64,000 bases of DNA from Streptomyces sulfonofaciens (lineage in GTDB: Bacteria > Actinomycetota > Actinomycetes > Streptomycetales > Streptomycetaceae): contig NZ_BNCD01000002.1 of assembly GCF_014656295.1 (NCBI RefSeq), forward strand, positions 248,001 through 312,000, in the 5' to 3' direction. Position 1 is the first letter of the stretch. Every line of letters starts with the position of its first letter. The notes beneath the pieces are model-generated. The model was not told the DNA's origin. It worked only from the letters and a program-made list of their open reading frames with translations, and did not search any database. Below, one piece after another: positions 8,486 to 16,797 of the stretch. The translations under genes were made by a program, and so were the position numbers.

Positions 8486-9807
8486 TCGACGCAGCCGAAC
8501 TGCGCCGCCGTACACGGGAACTGCTGGCCACCTGCCCGCCCGCCACGGCCGACCGCGCGACGTTCCTGCGGGCCCGCTTCGACGCCGGTCTCGCTTGGGT
8601 GCACTACCCCGAGGGGCTGGGCGGGCTCGGTGCCCCGCGTGCCCTGCAGGCCGTGGTCGACGCCGAGCTGACGGCCGCGGGCGCCCCCGACAACGACCCG
8701 CGCCGCATCGGCATCGGCCTCGGCATGGCCGCACCGACGATCCTCGCCTTCGGCAGCGAGGAGCAGAAGAAGCGCTTCCTGCGTCCGCTGTGGACCGGTG
8801 AGGAGGTGTGGTGCCAACTGTTCAGCGAGCCGGGCGCCGGATCCGACCTCGCGGCACTCGGCACCCGGGCGGTCCGTGTGGCGGACGGGACCGATGAGGG
8901 TGCCGGTGTCGGTACAGGCGGCGGCGCCGGCGATGGTGCCGGTGCCGTTCTCGGCGGGGAGGGTGCCGGTCCCGCCGGCGGGGGCTCCCGTGGCGCGGAG
9001 GAGTGCGCGGGCCCGGACACCGGGGACGGCGGATGGATCGTGAACGGGCAGAAGGTGTGGACCTCCAGCGCCCACCTCGCCCGCTGGGCGATCCTCGTCG
9101 CCCGCACCGACCCCGGTGTTCCCAAGCACCGCGGCATCACGTACTTCATCTGCGACATGACCGCTCCCGGGGTCGAGGTGCGCCCGCTGCGGCAGATCAC
9201 CGGCGAGGCCGAGTTCAACGAGGTCTTCCTGACCGACGTCCGGATCCCCGACGCCCACCGGCTCGGCCCGGTCGGCGAGGGCTGGAAGGTCGCACAGACC
9301 ACCCTGATGAACGAGCGCGTGTCCATCGGAGGCTCCCGGGTGCCGCGCGAGGGAGGCATGATCGGCCCGCTCGTCAACACCTGGCGCGAACGCCCCGAGC
9401 TGCGCACCCACGACCTCCATCAGCGGCTGCTGACCCTGTGGGCCGAGGCCGAGGTGGCCCGCCTGACCGGTGAGCGGCTGCGCCAGCAACTCGCCGCCGG
9501 CCAGCCGGGCCCCGAGGGGTCCGGTATGAAGCTGGCCTTCGCCCGGCTGAACCAGGAGATCAGCGCCCTGGAGGTGGAGCTCCTCGGCCAGGAGGGACTG
9601 CTGTACGACGACTGGACGATGCGCCGTCCCGAACTGGTCGACTTCACCGGCCGCGAGGCGGGTTACCGCTATCTGCGCGCCAAGGGCAACAGCATCGAGG
9701 GCGGGACCAGCGAGATCCTGCTGAACATCATCGCCGAGCGCGTCCTGGGCCTTCCTGCCGAGCCGCGCACCGACAAGGACGTCGCCTGGAAGGACCTCGC
9801 CCGATGA
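8482..9807 (+). CDS. Acyl-CoA dehydrogenase, subunit 1 of an adjacent pair
   Basis: This 441-residue FAD enzyme introduces a double bond into an acyl-CoA thioester. It shows the N-terminal helical domain, the motif WCQLFSEPGAGSDLAAL, the beta-domain strand GWIVNGQKVWTSSAHLA, and the C-terminal KGNSIEGGTSEILLNIIAERVLGLP typical of the family. A Gly/Ala-rich insertion of about 45 residues (roughly 137-182) splits the loop between RAVRV and GGWIVNGQKV, where relatives have only a few residues. The gene is coupled by ATGA on both sides. The pair with the next gene resembles the heteromeric dehydrogenases of actinobacteria; the substrate is unknown. Confidence 0.9.
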   Translation: MIDAAELRRRTRELLATCPPATADRATFLRARFDAGLAWVHYPEGLGGLGAPRALQAVVDAELTAAGAPDNDPRRIGIGLGMAAPTILAFGSEEQKKRFLRPLWTGEEVWCQLFSEPGAGSDLAALGTRAVRVADGTDEGAGVGTGGGAGDGAGAVLGGEGAGPAGGGSRGAEECAGPDTGDGGWIVNGQKVWTSSAHLARWAILVARTDPGVPKHRGITYFICDMTAPGVEVRPLRQITGEAEFNEVFLTDVRIPDAHRLGPVGEGWKVAQTTLMNERVSIGGSRVPREGGMIGPLVNTWRERPELRTHDLHQRLLTLWAEAEVARLTGERLRQQLAAGQPGPEGSGMKLAFARLNQEISALEVELLGQEGLLYDDWTMRRPELVDFTGREAGYRYLRAKGNSIEGGTSEILLNIIAERVLGLPAEPRTDKDVAWKDLAR

Positions 9808-11198
9808 GCACGCCACGTGAGACGACGACCGGCGGCCCGCGGCGCGGCGAAGGCGGCGGTACGGTCCCCGACCGGGCCGCACCACCCCTGTCGGCCGGCG
9901 GAACGGACGCCGGTCCGGGAAACGACCGCGGCACCGCCGACGCCCGGCCTGTGGAGGCGGATCCGGTACCCGACCTGCTCTACTCCGAGGAGGAGGAGGC
10001 GCTGCGCGCCGTCGTACGCCGACTTCTCGCCGACCACTGCGACGCCGCCGCCGTGCTCGCCCGCAGCGAGTCCGACACACCCCACGACCCGGGGCTGTGG
10101 AAGGCCCTTGCGGTGGACATGGGCCTGGCGGGCCTGCTGGTACCCGAACACCTCGGCGGGCAGGGCGCCACCCACCGCGAGACCGCGGTCGTCCTGGAGG
10201 AACTCGGCCGTGCCCTCGCCCCCGTCCCCTACCTGACCAGTGCCGTCCTCGCCACGGAGGCACTCCTCGGCTGCACCGCGGGCGACGACGACGCACCGCC
10301 CGCAACCGGAGCGGCCCCTGCGGCGGCCGCCTCCCGCGCACGGCCGCACGCGTCCGCGGACGGCGAGGATATAGACGGCGCGGCCCCGCCCGAGCTGCTG
10401 ACCGCACTGGCCACCGGCCGCACCGTCGCGGTCCTCGCCCTGCCCCTCGCCACGGCGGTGGTGGCGCCGGACGAGGACCCGGGGCCCACCGGGCGACGCG
10501 ACGAGCGGCACGGACAGGGGGTGCGGGTGGAGGGCGGCACCCTGCACGGCCGGATCACCGGCGTCGCCGACGCCGCGGCCGCCGACGTCCTGCTCGTCCC
10601 CGCCGGCACCGGGCTCCACGCGGTCGACGTCCGCCAGGACGGCGTCACCATCACCCCCCTGATCTCGTTCGACCGGACACGGCCGCTCGCCGAGGTGACC
10701 CTCACCGCGGCGCACGGCCGCCTGCTCGCCGCTGATGCCCGGAGTGCTCTGGGACGCGCCCTGCGCGCCGGCGCCGGACTGCTCGCCTCCGAGCAACTGG
10801 GCATCGCCGACTGGTGCCTGACCGAAACCGTCGGGTACACCCGCGAGCGGTACCAGTTCAACCGGCCCGTGGGCTCCTTCCAGGCACTGAAGCACCGCCT
10901 CGCCCGGCTGTGGCTGGAAACCGTCCATGCCCGGGCCGCTGCCAGGAACGCCGCCGACGCCCTGGCGACCGGGAGCCCCGAGGCCACGCTCGCCGCCTCC
11001 CTCGCGCAGTCCTATGCCTCGGGCGTCGCCGTGCACGCGGCCGAGGAGGCGCTCCAACTGCACGGTGGCATCGGCATGACCTGGGAACACCCCGTGCATC
11101 TCTACCTCAAGCGCGCCAAGGCCGACTCCATCGCGCTCGGCACGGCAGGTCACCACCGTGAAACCCTGGCTCGGCTCGCCGGGCTGACAGGGCCTTGA
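9804..11198 (+). CDS. Acyl-CoA dehydrogenase, subunit 2 of an adjacent pair
   Basis: This 464-residue acyl-CoA dehydrogenase-like protein is coupled to the preceding gene by ATGA. After a disordered Gly/Pro-rich first 50 residues comes the N-terminal domain (LLYSEEEEALRAVVRRLLADH), then MGLAGLLVPEHLGGQG. The C-terminal domain has RYQFNRPVGSFQALKHRLA and EEALQLHGGIGMTWEHP. The middle domain is poorly conserved and holds further low-complexity loops. Such divergent second subunits commonly pair with a canonical one to build an alpha2beta2 enzyme with fewer active sites. No clear terminator follows; the next 260 bp hold no gene. Confidence 0.87.
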   Translation: MSTPRETTTGGPRRGEGGGTVPDRAAPPLSAGGTDAGPGNDRGTADARPVEADPVPDLLYSEEEEALRAVVRRLLADHCDAAAVLARSESDTPHDPGLWKALAVDMGLAGLLVPEHLGGQGATHRETAVVLEELGRALAPVPYLTSAVLATEALLGCTAGDDDAPPATGAAPAAAASRARPHASADGEDIDGAAPPELLTALATGRTVAVLALPLATAVVAPDEDPGPTGRRDERHGQGVRVEGGTLHGRITGVADAAAADVLLVPAGTGLHAVDVRQDGVTITPLISFDRTRPLAEVTLTAAHGRLLAADARSALGRALRAGAGLLASEQLGIADWCLTETVGYTRERYQFNRPVGSFQALKHRLARLWLETVHARAAARNAADALATGSPEATLAASLAQSYASGVAVHAAEEALQLHGGIGMTWEHPVHLYLKRAKADSIALGTAGHHRETLARLAGLTGP

Positions 11199-11460
11199 GG
11201 CCGGCGCCGCGCTCAGGCGCCGCGCCCTCGGCGTGGCTCCCTGAGCGCGGGCCGGTGCTCGCAGGACCGGCTGGGCCCGCCGCCCCGGTGCGCCGGTCTC
11301 CAACCTCCCGGCCGTTGGCCGCCACGCCCCGGAGCCCGGCCGTTCCCCTGGGGTGAACGGGACGAGCATCGCACCAACTCGCTCCGGACCACTGCCTCCC
11401 CGGCCCGCCGACCCCCATACTCGCTGGGGTCCCGCTACGGCATCTCCACGGAGGCAGTGC

Positions 11461-12360
11461 ATGCCCCTCACCACACGCCGCAAAGCCCTCGCCGCGCTCG
11501 GTGCCGCCCTCGTGTGCGGTACGGTCCCGGCCGGGCCGGCCGCGGCAGCCCGGGCGCACGGCAGGGTTCCCGGCCCCCGACCGCTGGCCCACGCCCATGC
11601 CCACAACGACTACGACCATCCCCACCCCCTGTTCGACGCGCTCGACCACCGCTTCGGCAGCGTCGAGGCCGATGTCTACCTGGCGGACGGGCAGTTGCTC
11701 GTGGCCCACGACCCCGTCGATCTGGACCCCACCCGCACTCTCGAAACGCTCTATCTCGCCCCCCTCCTCGCCCGTATCGAGGCGAACCGCGGCTGGGTGT
11801 ACGACGGCTGGCGCACACCCCTGCAACTCCTCGTCGACATCAAGACCGAGGGCGCGGCGACCTATCTGGAACTGGACCGCCACCTCCGGCGCCATCAGCA
11901 GATCTTCACCTCCTTCTCCCATGGTGCGGTGCACCGTGGACCGGTCACCGCCGTCGTCTCCGGCGACCGCGCCGCACGTGTCCCGATGGAGACCCAGCAG
12001 GTCCGGCACGCCTTCTACGACGGACGCCTCGCCGACCTCCAGACCCCCGCCCCGGCCTCGTTCATCCCCCTGATCAGCGAGGACTGGACGGCGACGTTCA
12101 CCTGGCGGGGCGACGGCCCTTTCCCCGCCACGGAACGAGCCGCGCTGCACCGGATCGTCTCCACCGCCCATGCCCACGGGCAGCGCGTCCGCTTCTGGGG
12201 CACCCCCGACACGGCGGGCCCGGCCCGCGACGCCCTGTGGCGCGAGTTGCTGGCCGCCGGCACCGATCTGCTGAACACCGATGATCTGGCCGGCCTGGAG
12301 GCATTCCTCACCGCCCGCTCACCGAGCCGGACCGAGGGCTTGACCGAGCTGGACGGATAG
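11461..12360 (+). CDS. Exported PI-PLC / glycerophosphodiesterase-like protein
   Basis: This 299-residue secreted protein has a TIM-barrel phosphodiesterase-like core. It begins with a likely twin-arginine signal (TTRRKALAALGAAL, then AAAA cleavage region). The catalytic-type motifs AHAHNDY, GSVEADVYLADGQLLVAHD and LLVDIKTEG match the bacterial PI-PLC/GDPD superfamily group with an HAHNDY N-terminus. The ATG at 11461 follows ACGGAGG; the open frame starts earlier at 11353. The last codons (SPSRTEGLTELDG) merge into the 28-bp tandem array, so the native C-terminus may have been altered by repeat expansion. The substrate is unknown. Confidence 0.78.
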   Translation: MPLTTRRKALAALGAALVCGTVPAGPAAAARAHGRVPGPRPLAHAHAHNDYDHPHPLFDALDHRFGSVEADVYLADGQLLVAHDPVDLDPTRTLETLYLAPLLARIEANRGWVYDGWRTPLQLLVDIKTEGAATYLELDRHLRRHQQIFTSFSHGAVHRGPVTAVVSGDRAARVPMETQQVRHAFYDGRLADLQTPAPASFIPLISEDWTATFTWRGDGPFPATERAALHRIVSTAHAHGQRVRFWGTPDTAGPARDALWRELLAAGTDLLNTDDLAGLEAFLTARSPSRTEGLTELDG

Positions 12361-12523
12361 GGCTTCACCGCGCTGCACGGACGGACAGGGCTTCACCGCG
12401 CTGCACGGACGGATAGGGCTTCACCGCGCTGCACGGACGGACAGGGCTTCACCGCGCTGCACGGAGTGGTGTTCACCGCGCTGCACGGGGCGGAGAGAGC
12501 TTCACCGAGCCGGAGGGAGAGTA
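12335..12523 (+). repeat. 28-bp tandem repeat array at the 3' end of the phosphodiesterase-like gene
   Basis: Units beginning GGGCTTCACCGCGCTGCACG and ending GACGGACA or GACGGATA repeat at 12360, 12388 and 12416, are slightly altered at 12444, and degrade at 12472 and 12501. A divergent first copy (GGGCTTGACCGAGCTGGACG) covers the last gene codons and its TAG stop. There are no spacers, so this is not a CRISPR array. Unequal slippage seeded by the gene end is the simplest origin. Confidence 0.88.
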
Positions 12524-12702
12524 TCCACCGACCTTGACCGGAGGCCTGGCACAAGCGTCCGCGGCGCCCGAGCGTGCCCTCCGCGTCGTCACCCGCAGTC
12601 AACACACGTTCGGAGGACACGCCGCTCGCCCGGGCGGGCACCGCGCTGCGCCACACTTACGGCCGAAGGCCATGGGCGTCGACATGGCTGTGGAGGGTGA
12701 CG

Positions 12703-12897
12703 ATGGCCATTTCCATCTCCGCTGTGCTGCTGCTCCTGATCCTGGCCGTGATCTTCGTGCGCAACGGTGCGCTGAAGATGTCGCACGCCGTGGTGTGCGC
12801 GCTGCTCGGGTTCTACCTGTCCAGCACGAGTATGGCCCCGACCATTCAGGAAGGGCTGACCGCGACGGCGGACATCGTCAGCCGCCTCGATCCCTGA
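12703..12897 (+). CDS. Small membrane protein, conserved Streptomyces type
   Basis: This 64-residue protein has an N-terminal hydrophobic helix (AISISAVLLLLILAVIF), a short basic turn (VRNGALKMSH) and a second hydrophobic helix (AVVCALLGFYL). An amphipathic tail ending IVSRLDP follows. The ATG at 12703 follows TGGAGGGTGACG, a good ribosome site, so the longer upstream frame is not needed. I do not recognise a function; the look is that of small two-helix proteins common in Streptomyces genomes. It converges on the amidase gene across a strong stem-loop. Confidence 0.7.
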   Translation: MAISISAVLLLLILAVIFVRNGALKMSHAVVCALLGFYLSSTSMAPTIQEGLTATADIVSRLDP

Positions 12898-12949
12898 GCC
12901 GGACGCGCCCTGCCCGCCCCTGACCCGGGCTCGGCCGTCCTGGGCCCGC

Positions 12950-12992
12950 CCCCCGGACGGCGGCCTCCGACAGGCCGGCCGCCGTCCGGGGG
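12950..12992. terminator. Bidirectional stem-loop terminator
   Basis: CCCCCGGACGGCGGCC (12950-12965) pairs perfectly with 12977-12992, leaving an 11-nt loop. It lies between the convergent small membrane protein and amidase genes and can end both transcripts. There is no U-tract, as is common in high-GC actinobacteria. Confidence 0.85.
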
Positions 12993-13001
12993 ACCAGGCC
13001 G

Positions 13002-13616
13002 TCAGCGTGCTCGGAGCGCGGCCGAGTTGACCAGGTCCATGTACTTGACCCAGTCCCAGAAGGGGCCGGGATCCGTGTGGGTCGCCCCCGGGACCTCGCT
13101 GTGGCCGACGATGTGGCCGCGGTCGATGGGTATGCGGTACTTCGCGCAGACCGCCGCGGTCAACAGCGCCGACTGCTCGTAGAGCTCGTCCGTGAAGTAC
13201 TGCGGCTGGTCCACCCAGCCCTCGTGCTCGATGCCGACGCTGCGCGTGTTGTAGTCCCAGTTGCCGGCGTGCCAGGCGACGTCGCGCTCGCGGACGCACT
13301 GGGCGATGTGGCCGTCCCTCGAACGCACCACGTAGTGGGCAGAGACCTTCGCCGTCGGATCCTGGAAGATCCCGATGGCGTCGTCCCACGTCTCCTGCGT
13401 GACGTGGATGACCACGTGGTCGATGGGGTACGTGGTGGGGCGGTTGGCCGCCGTGTAGTTCGAGGTGCTGGCGGGGCGTGACTCGGCGAGCGGGTAGTCG
13501 ACCGCCTGTGCGCCGGCGAGCGCCGGCTGTGCCGTGAGCAGTGCGGTGGGCACCGCCGCGAGAGCGGCGCCCTGGAGCAGCCGGCGGCGGCTGAGGGTGC
13601 GTCTTGCTCGTTCCAT
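13002..13616 (-). CDS. Exported N-acetylmuramoyl-L-alanine amidase (Amidase_2)
   Basis: This 204-residue zinc amidase is predicted to cut the bond between MurNAc and L-Ala in peptidoglycan outside the cell. The N-terminus SRRRLLQGAALAAVPTALL is a twin-arginine signal ending near ALAGAQA. The Amidase_2 core shows IDHVVIHVTQE (first zinc His), SAHYVVRSRDG, VAWHAGNWDYNTRSVGIEHEG, and GHSEVPGATHTDPGPFW (later zinc ligands). The ATG at 13616 has a GAGAGGTAG site. It is monocistronic by appearance. Its upstream region has a nine-base G:C homopolymer and a hexamer repeat. Confidence 0.9.
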   Translation of the reverse strand: MERARRTLSRRRLLQGAALAAVPTALLTAQPALAGAQAVDYPLAESRPASTSNYTAANRPTTYPIDHVVIHVTQETWDDAIGIFQDPTAKVSAHYVVRSRDGHIAQCVRERDVAWHAGNWDYNTRSVGIEHEGWVDQPQYFTDELYEQSALLTAAVCAKYRIPIDRGHIVGHSEVPGATHTDPGPFWDWVKYMDLVNSAALRAR

Positions 13617-13635
13617 TGCTGATCTACCTCTCGGT

Positions 13636-13734
<99 letters not shown>

Positions 13735-13953
13735 GGTGGAGCGGGGGAGGTGCGGTCTTGGACGGGGATCGGTCAGTGGCTCGCGGAGGCGGGGCCCGGT
13801 GACGGCCGGGTCCGGAAGGAGCCCCCAGCCTTCCGGCTGCCCGAGCCTCAGGTGTCGGGCCCTTCGGCTGCCCGTCTCCTGGAGGTCCCGCCTTCTGAAC
13901 GCCCGGCTCTGAACGTCCGGTCGTCGCGAGGCCCGGGCTGCGTCCGGCCGGGG

Positions 13954-14967
13954 TCAGCGTGTCAGGGCACCGGCGGTCTCCCGCAACTGGGCATGGACGC
14001 CGCGGTAGGTCTCACTCGGCGGCAGCCACTCCTTCCTGAGCTTCGCCACGCAGGTGTAGTTGGTGTCGCAGACGTTCGCGAGGGGCGACTCCACGGTCTG
14101 GGAGGCGAACTGGTAGGCGTCCAGTTCACTGAACCCGTAGTCCCGCACCAGCCACTGCACCAGATCGAGCTGGGATATCCGAAAGGCGTCCTCCAGCGGG
14201 CGCGCGGAGCCGGTGGACATGATGTGCGTGTCGGACTCCAGACGGGGCCAGGGGGTCGCCACACCCTTGAGCAGCTCGACGATGACCACCGTGTTCATGG
14301 CGCACTCGACGGCCACTCCGCAGGTTTCGCCCTCGCCCTGCCGCGCATGCCCGTCGCCGAGACTGACCAGCGCTCCTTCCACGTTGACGCCGAGGTAACA
14401 CGTCACTCCGGCGCGCATCTCCGGCGTGTCCATGTTCCCGCCGTGCGCGTCGGGCACCAGGGCCGAGCGCACTTCCAGATTGGCCGGCGCCACACCCACG
14501 GTGCCGTGCATCGGGTCCATGGGCAGCTCCCTCGTGAAACCGCCATCGCGGGCGGAGAACATGGCGGTGCGCCGCTCCCGGTCCAACTGCCAGATCCACA
14601 CCCGCTCGGGCAGCGGTGCCTGCAACGAGGCGGTCGCGTGCGTCGATGTGAGCGCCCCGAACAGCGGTACCGTCGTCGAGGCCGCCCAGTCACGGGCAGG
14701 CTCGATCGAGACGAAGTGCACTGCCACCGTGTCGCCCGGCTGCGCGCCCTCGACGTGGAACGGACCGGTCTGGGGATTCAGGAACGGAAACTCGCACACC
14801 TCGGAGACCAGGTCCTTCTCCGACCGGACCCGCCCGGCGTAGCAGTCCTCCGTGAACAGGTCGAGAACCGTGCCCGGGGTGATACGGGCCACCGGTGGGG
14901 CTCCGCCGAACGTCCAGGCGTACTCGTCAGGCCGGGGGCGCACCGTGAGAATCCTCGGGTCGCTCAT
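13954..14967 (-). CDS. Acetamidase/formamidase family protein
   Basis: This 337-residue protein of the FmdA/AmdA family hydrolyses short amides to ammonia and the acid. It begins MSDPRILTVRPRPDEYAWTFGG; conserved blocks include GPFHVEGAQPGDTVAVHF, HGTVGVAPANLEVRSALVPDAHGGNMD and YLGVNVEGALVSLGDGHARQGEGE, all typical of this family. The ATG at 14967 overlaps the stop of the upstream permease gene by ATGA, so the two are coupled. The pairing suggests the permease brings in an amide-bearing compound that this enzyme deaminates. The exact substrate cannot be read from sequence. Confidence 0.9.
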   Translation of the reverse strand: MSDPRILTVRPRPDEYAWTFGGAPPVARITPGTVLDLFTEDCYAGRVRSEKDLVSEVCEFPFLNPQTGPFHVEGAQPGDTVAVHFVSIEPARDWAASTTVPLFGALTSTHATASLQAPLPERVWIWQLDRERRTAMFSARDGGFTRELPMDPMHGTVGVAPANLEVRSALVPDAHGGNMDTPEMRAGVTCYLGVNVEGALVSLGDGHARQGEGETCGVAVECAMNTVVIVELLKGVATPWPRLESDTHIMSTGSARPLEDAFRISQLDLVQWLVRDYGFSELDAYQFASQTVESPLANVCDTNYTCVAKLRKEWLPPSETYRGVHAQLRETAGALTR

Positions 14968-16457
14968 TGCAGCTGGGCTCCGCTCTTTCCGGGGTCCGGT
15001 AGGGGTTCGTCGTCGAGGTGGACACGGGCGGTCTCGGCTATTCGTCCCGGGTGGCGTTTGGCCAGGACGGCCAGTACCAGGACCCCGGCGAGCAGCCACA
15101 GGCCCACGACGGGACCGGCGTACGACACGGGCGCCGTCAGCTCGGACACGAAGTCGAACACGGGCAGCCCCGCGGCCGTGCACAGCGCGGGTACGAAGGC
15201 CACAATGCCCAGCAGCGGGAAGAGCAGGTGCCGCACGGGACGCAGCTCCGCGCGCCTGCGACGCAGGAAGTAACCGGCGCAGGATGCGTTGGTGACGATG
15301 TAGACCCCGATCACGACGGTCACGATCATGGTCGCCAGCAGCAGGAAGGCGGTCTGCGGGTCATAGCCGAACCCCAGGCCGAGCATCACCGCCACCGCCA
15401 CCGCGAACTGCACGGCGACTCCGGCGACGGGGGAGAGCCGTACGGGGTGCAGATGGGCGAACGGCCTCGGGAAGACTCCGATGCGGCCCAACGCGAAGGC
15501 GGTACGGGTCGAGACGTTCGCGCTGGCGTTGGCGTTGGCGATCGTGGAATTGACCACGGCGAGGAACACCAGCACCCAGAAGAGCCCGAACGACGCCCGC
15601 GCCACCCCTTCCCAGGACGCCGCCCCGGAGGTACCGAAGCCGGCGAACCGGTCCGGGCCGAAGAACACGGTCATCGCATAGGTCGTCAGGACGTAGAAGA
15701 GCCCGATCGCCAGAGCCGATCCCAGCACTGCCCGGTGCATGGTGCGCCCCGGGTCCTTCGTCTCCTCGGCGAGCGGGGCGGCGGCCTCGAAGCCGGAGAA
15801 CGCCAGCACCGTGTAGACGGATCCGGCGAACACGCCGCTGAGGCCCTTGTGGTCCACCGGGGTGTGCGCGGTGCCGAACACCGACAGGGTGTTGTGCCCG
15901 CCGGCCTTCACGATCAGCAGCACGGCGAAGACCAGCAGGACGGCCACCTCGAAGACGCCGAGCACCGTGCCGAACCGTGCCGAGGCGCGCACCCCGAAGT
16001 ACCCGGCGGCAGCGATGATCACGGCGCCCGCGAGCGCCCAGGGCCACCACAGGTCGCCCGGATACGAGGGCCACTCGTCGTGCAGCGTCCCAGCCGTGGT
16101 GAAGCCGAGCTGGAGCAGGAGCAGGGGAGGCACCAGGGCCTGCACGAACACATAGCCCCAGCCGACCAGGAAGCCCACGGCCGGATGCAGCCCCTGCGCC
16201 GTGTACGTCGCCACCGAACCCGCCGCCGGCATGTGGCGCGCGAGGTCGGCCACACAGGACGCCGTGAACAGGCAGGCGACGAGGGCGATCAGCACCGACA
16301 GGGGCAGACCGCCGCCCGCGAACGCCGCGCCGGACGGGACGGAGGCCGCGACCGCCGCGGCCGGGGCCATCGCCGTGATGCTCTGGAACAGGACCTCGCG
16401 CAGTCCGACGGCCTCACGCCGCAGGCCCGGACCCGCCTGGCCGGACTTCTCCGGCAT
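14964..16457 (-). CDS. APC family amino acid/amine permease
   Basis: This 497-residue integral membrane transporter of the amino acid-polyamine-organocation superfamily has about twelve hydrophobic helices. The opening REAVGLREVLFQSITAMAPA and the helix 6 region VLAFSGFEAAAPLAEETKDP are typical. The ATG at 16457 has a strong site, GGGAGGGGGAGG, which favours it over the start ten codons earlier. It heads a two-gene operon with the acetamidase. A symmetrical CGCGCG-AATTTA-CGCGCG element lies about 42 bp upstream. The substrate is unknown; an amide or amine is inferred from the neighbour. Confidence 0.88.
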   Translation of the reverse strand: MPEKSGQAGPGLRREAVGLREVLFQSITAMAPAAAVAASVPSGAAFAGGGLPLSVLIALVACLFTASCVADLARHMPAAGSVATYTAQGLHPAVGFLVGWGYVFVQALVPPLLLLQLGFTTAGTLHDEWPSYPGDLWWPWALAGAVIIAAAGYFGVRASARFGTVLGVFEVAVLLVFAVLLIVKAGGHNTLSVFGTAHTPVDHKGLSGVFAGSVYTVLAFSGFEAAAPLAEETKDPGRTMHRAVLGSALAIGLFYVLTTYAMTVFFGPDRFAGFGTSGAASWEGVARASFGLFWVLVFLAVVNSTIANANASANVSTRTAFALGRIGVFPRPFAHLHPVRLSPVAGVAVQFAVAVAVMLGLGFGYDPQTAFLLLATMIVTVVIGVYIVTNASCAGYFLRRRRAELRPVRHLLFPLLGIVAFVPALCTAAGLPVFDFVSELTAPVSYAGPVVGLWLLAGVLVLAVLAKRHPGRIAETARVHLDDEPLPDPGKSGAQLQ

Positions 16458-16498
16458 ATCGCCTCCCCCTCCCGCCGCACCGCACACACTCGATCATC

Positions 16499-16516
16499 CG
16501 CGCGAATTTACGCGCG
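16499..16516. promoter_or_regulatory. Inverted repeat CGCGCG-AATTTA-CGCGCG upstream of the permease operon
   Basis: Six-base arms flank an AT-rich centre, a common operator shape. It lies 42-59 bp upstream of the permease ATG on the minus strand. The remainder of the 340-bp gap (16458-16797) has no gene that I can support. Confidence 0.4.
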
Positions 16517-16797
16517 TCACTTACGGTACGAGCCACGGAGGTTGAGGCGGAAGAGCACGGTGTGGATCTGGGGAGAACGCAGGGATTGTGCATAACTCCG
16601 TCCCTCGTTCGGGTGTTTGAGGGTCGGGCCACGAGCCGGAGGGTTCACGTGTGGTAGAAGCGGTGCGCAACGCAAGGGCGGGGAGAGGCCCGCCGAGTGG
16701 GAAGCGGAGCGACGGCACGGCCCGGCGGTGCCCGCGTTCCCCCACGTTCGCGCCTTCGCGCGGGCCCTTCATGCCGCCGTGCGGGTGCCCGCGTTGC

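Noticed and set aside
12335..12523. Possible CRISPR array
   Set aside because: The 28-bp units are directly adjacent with no spacers and no cas genes are nearby.
15018..16595. Plus-strand open frame of 525 codons
   Set aside because: It lies antisense to the APC permease, and its translation is a low-complexity mix of Gly, Arg and Gln.
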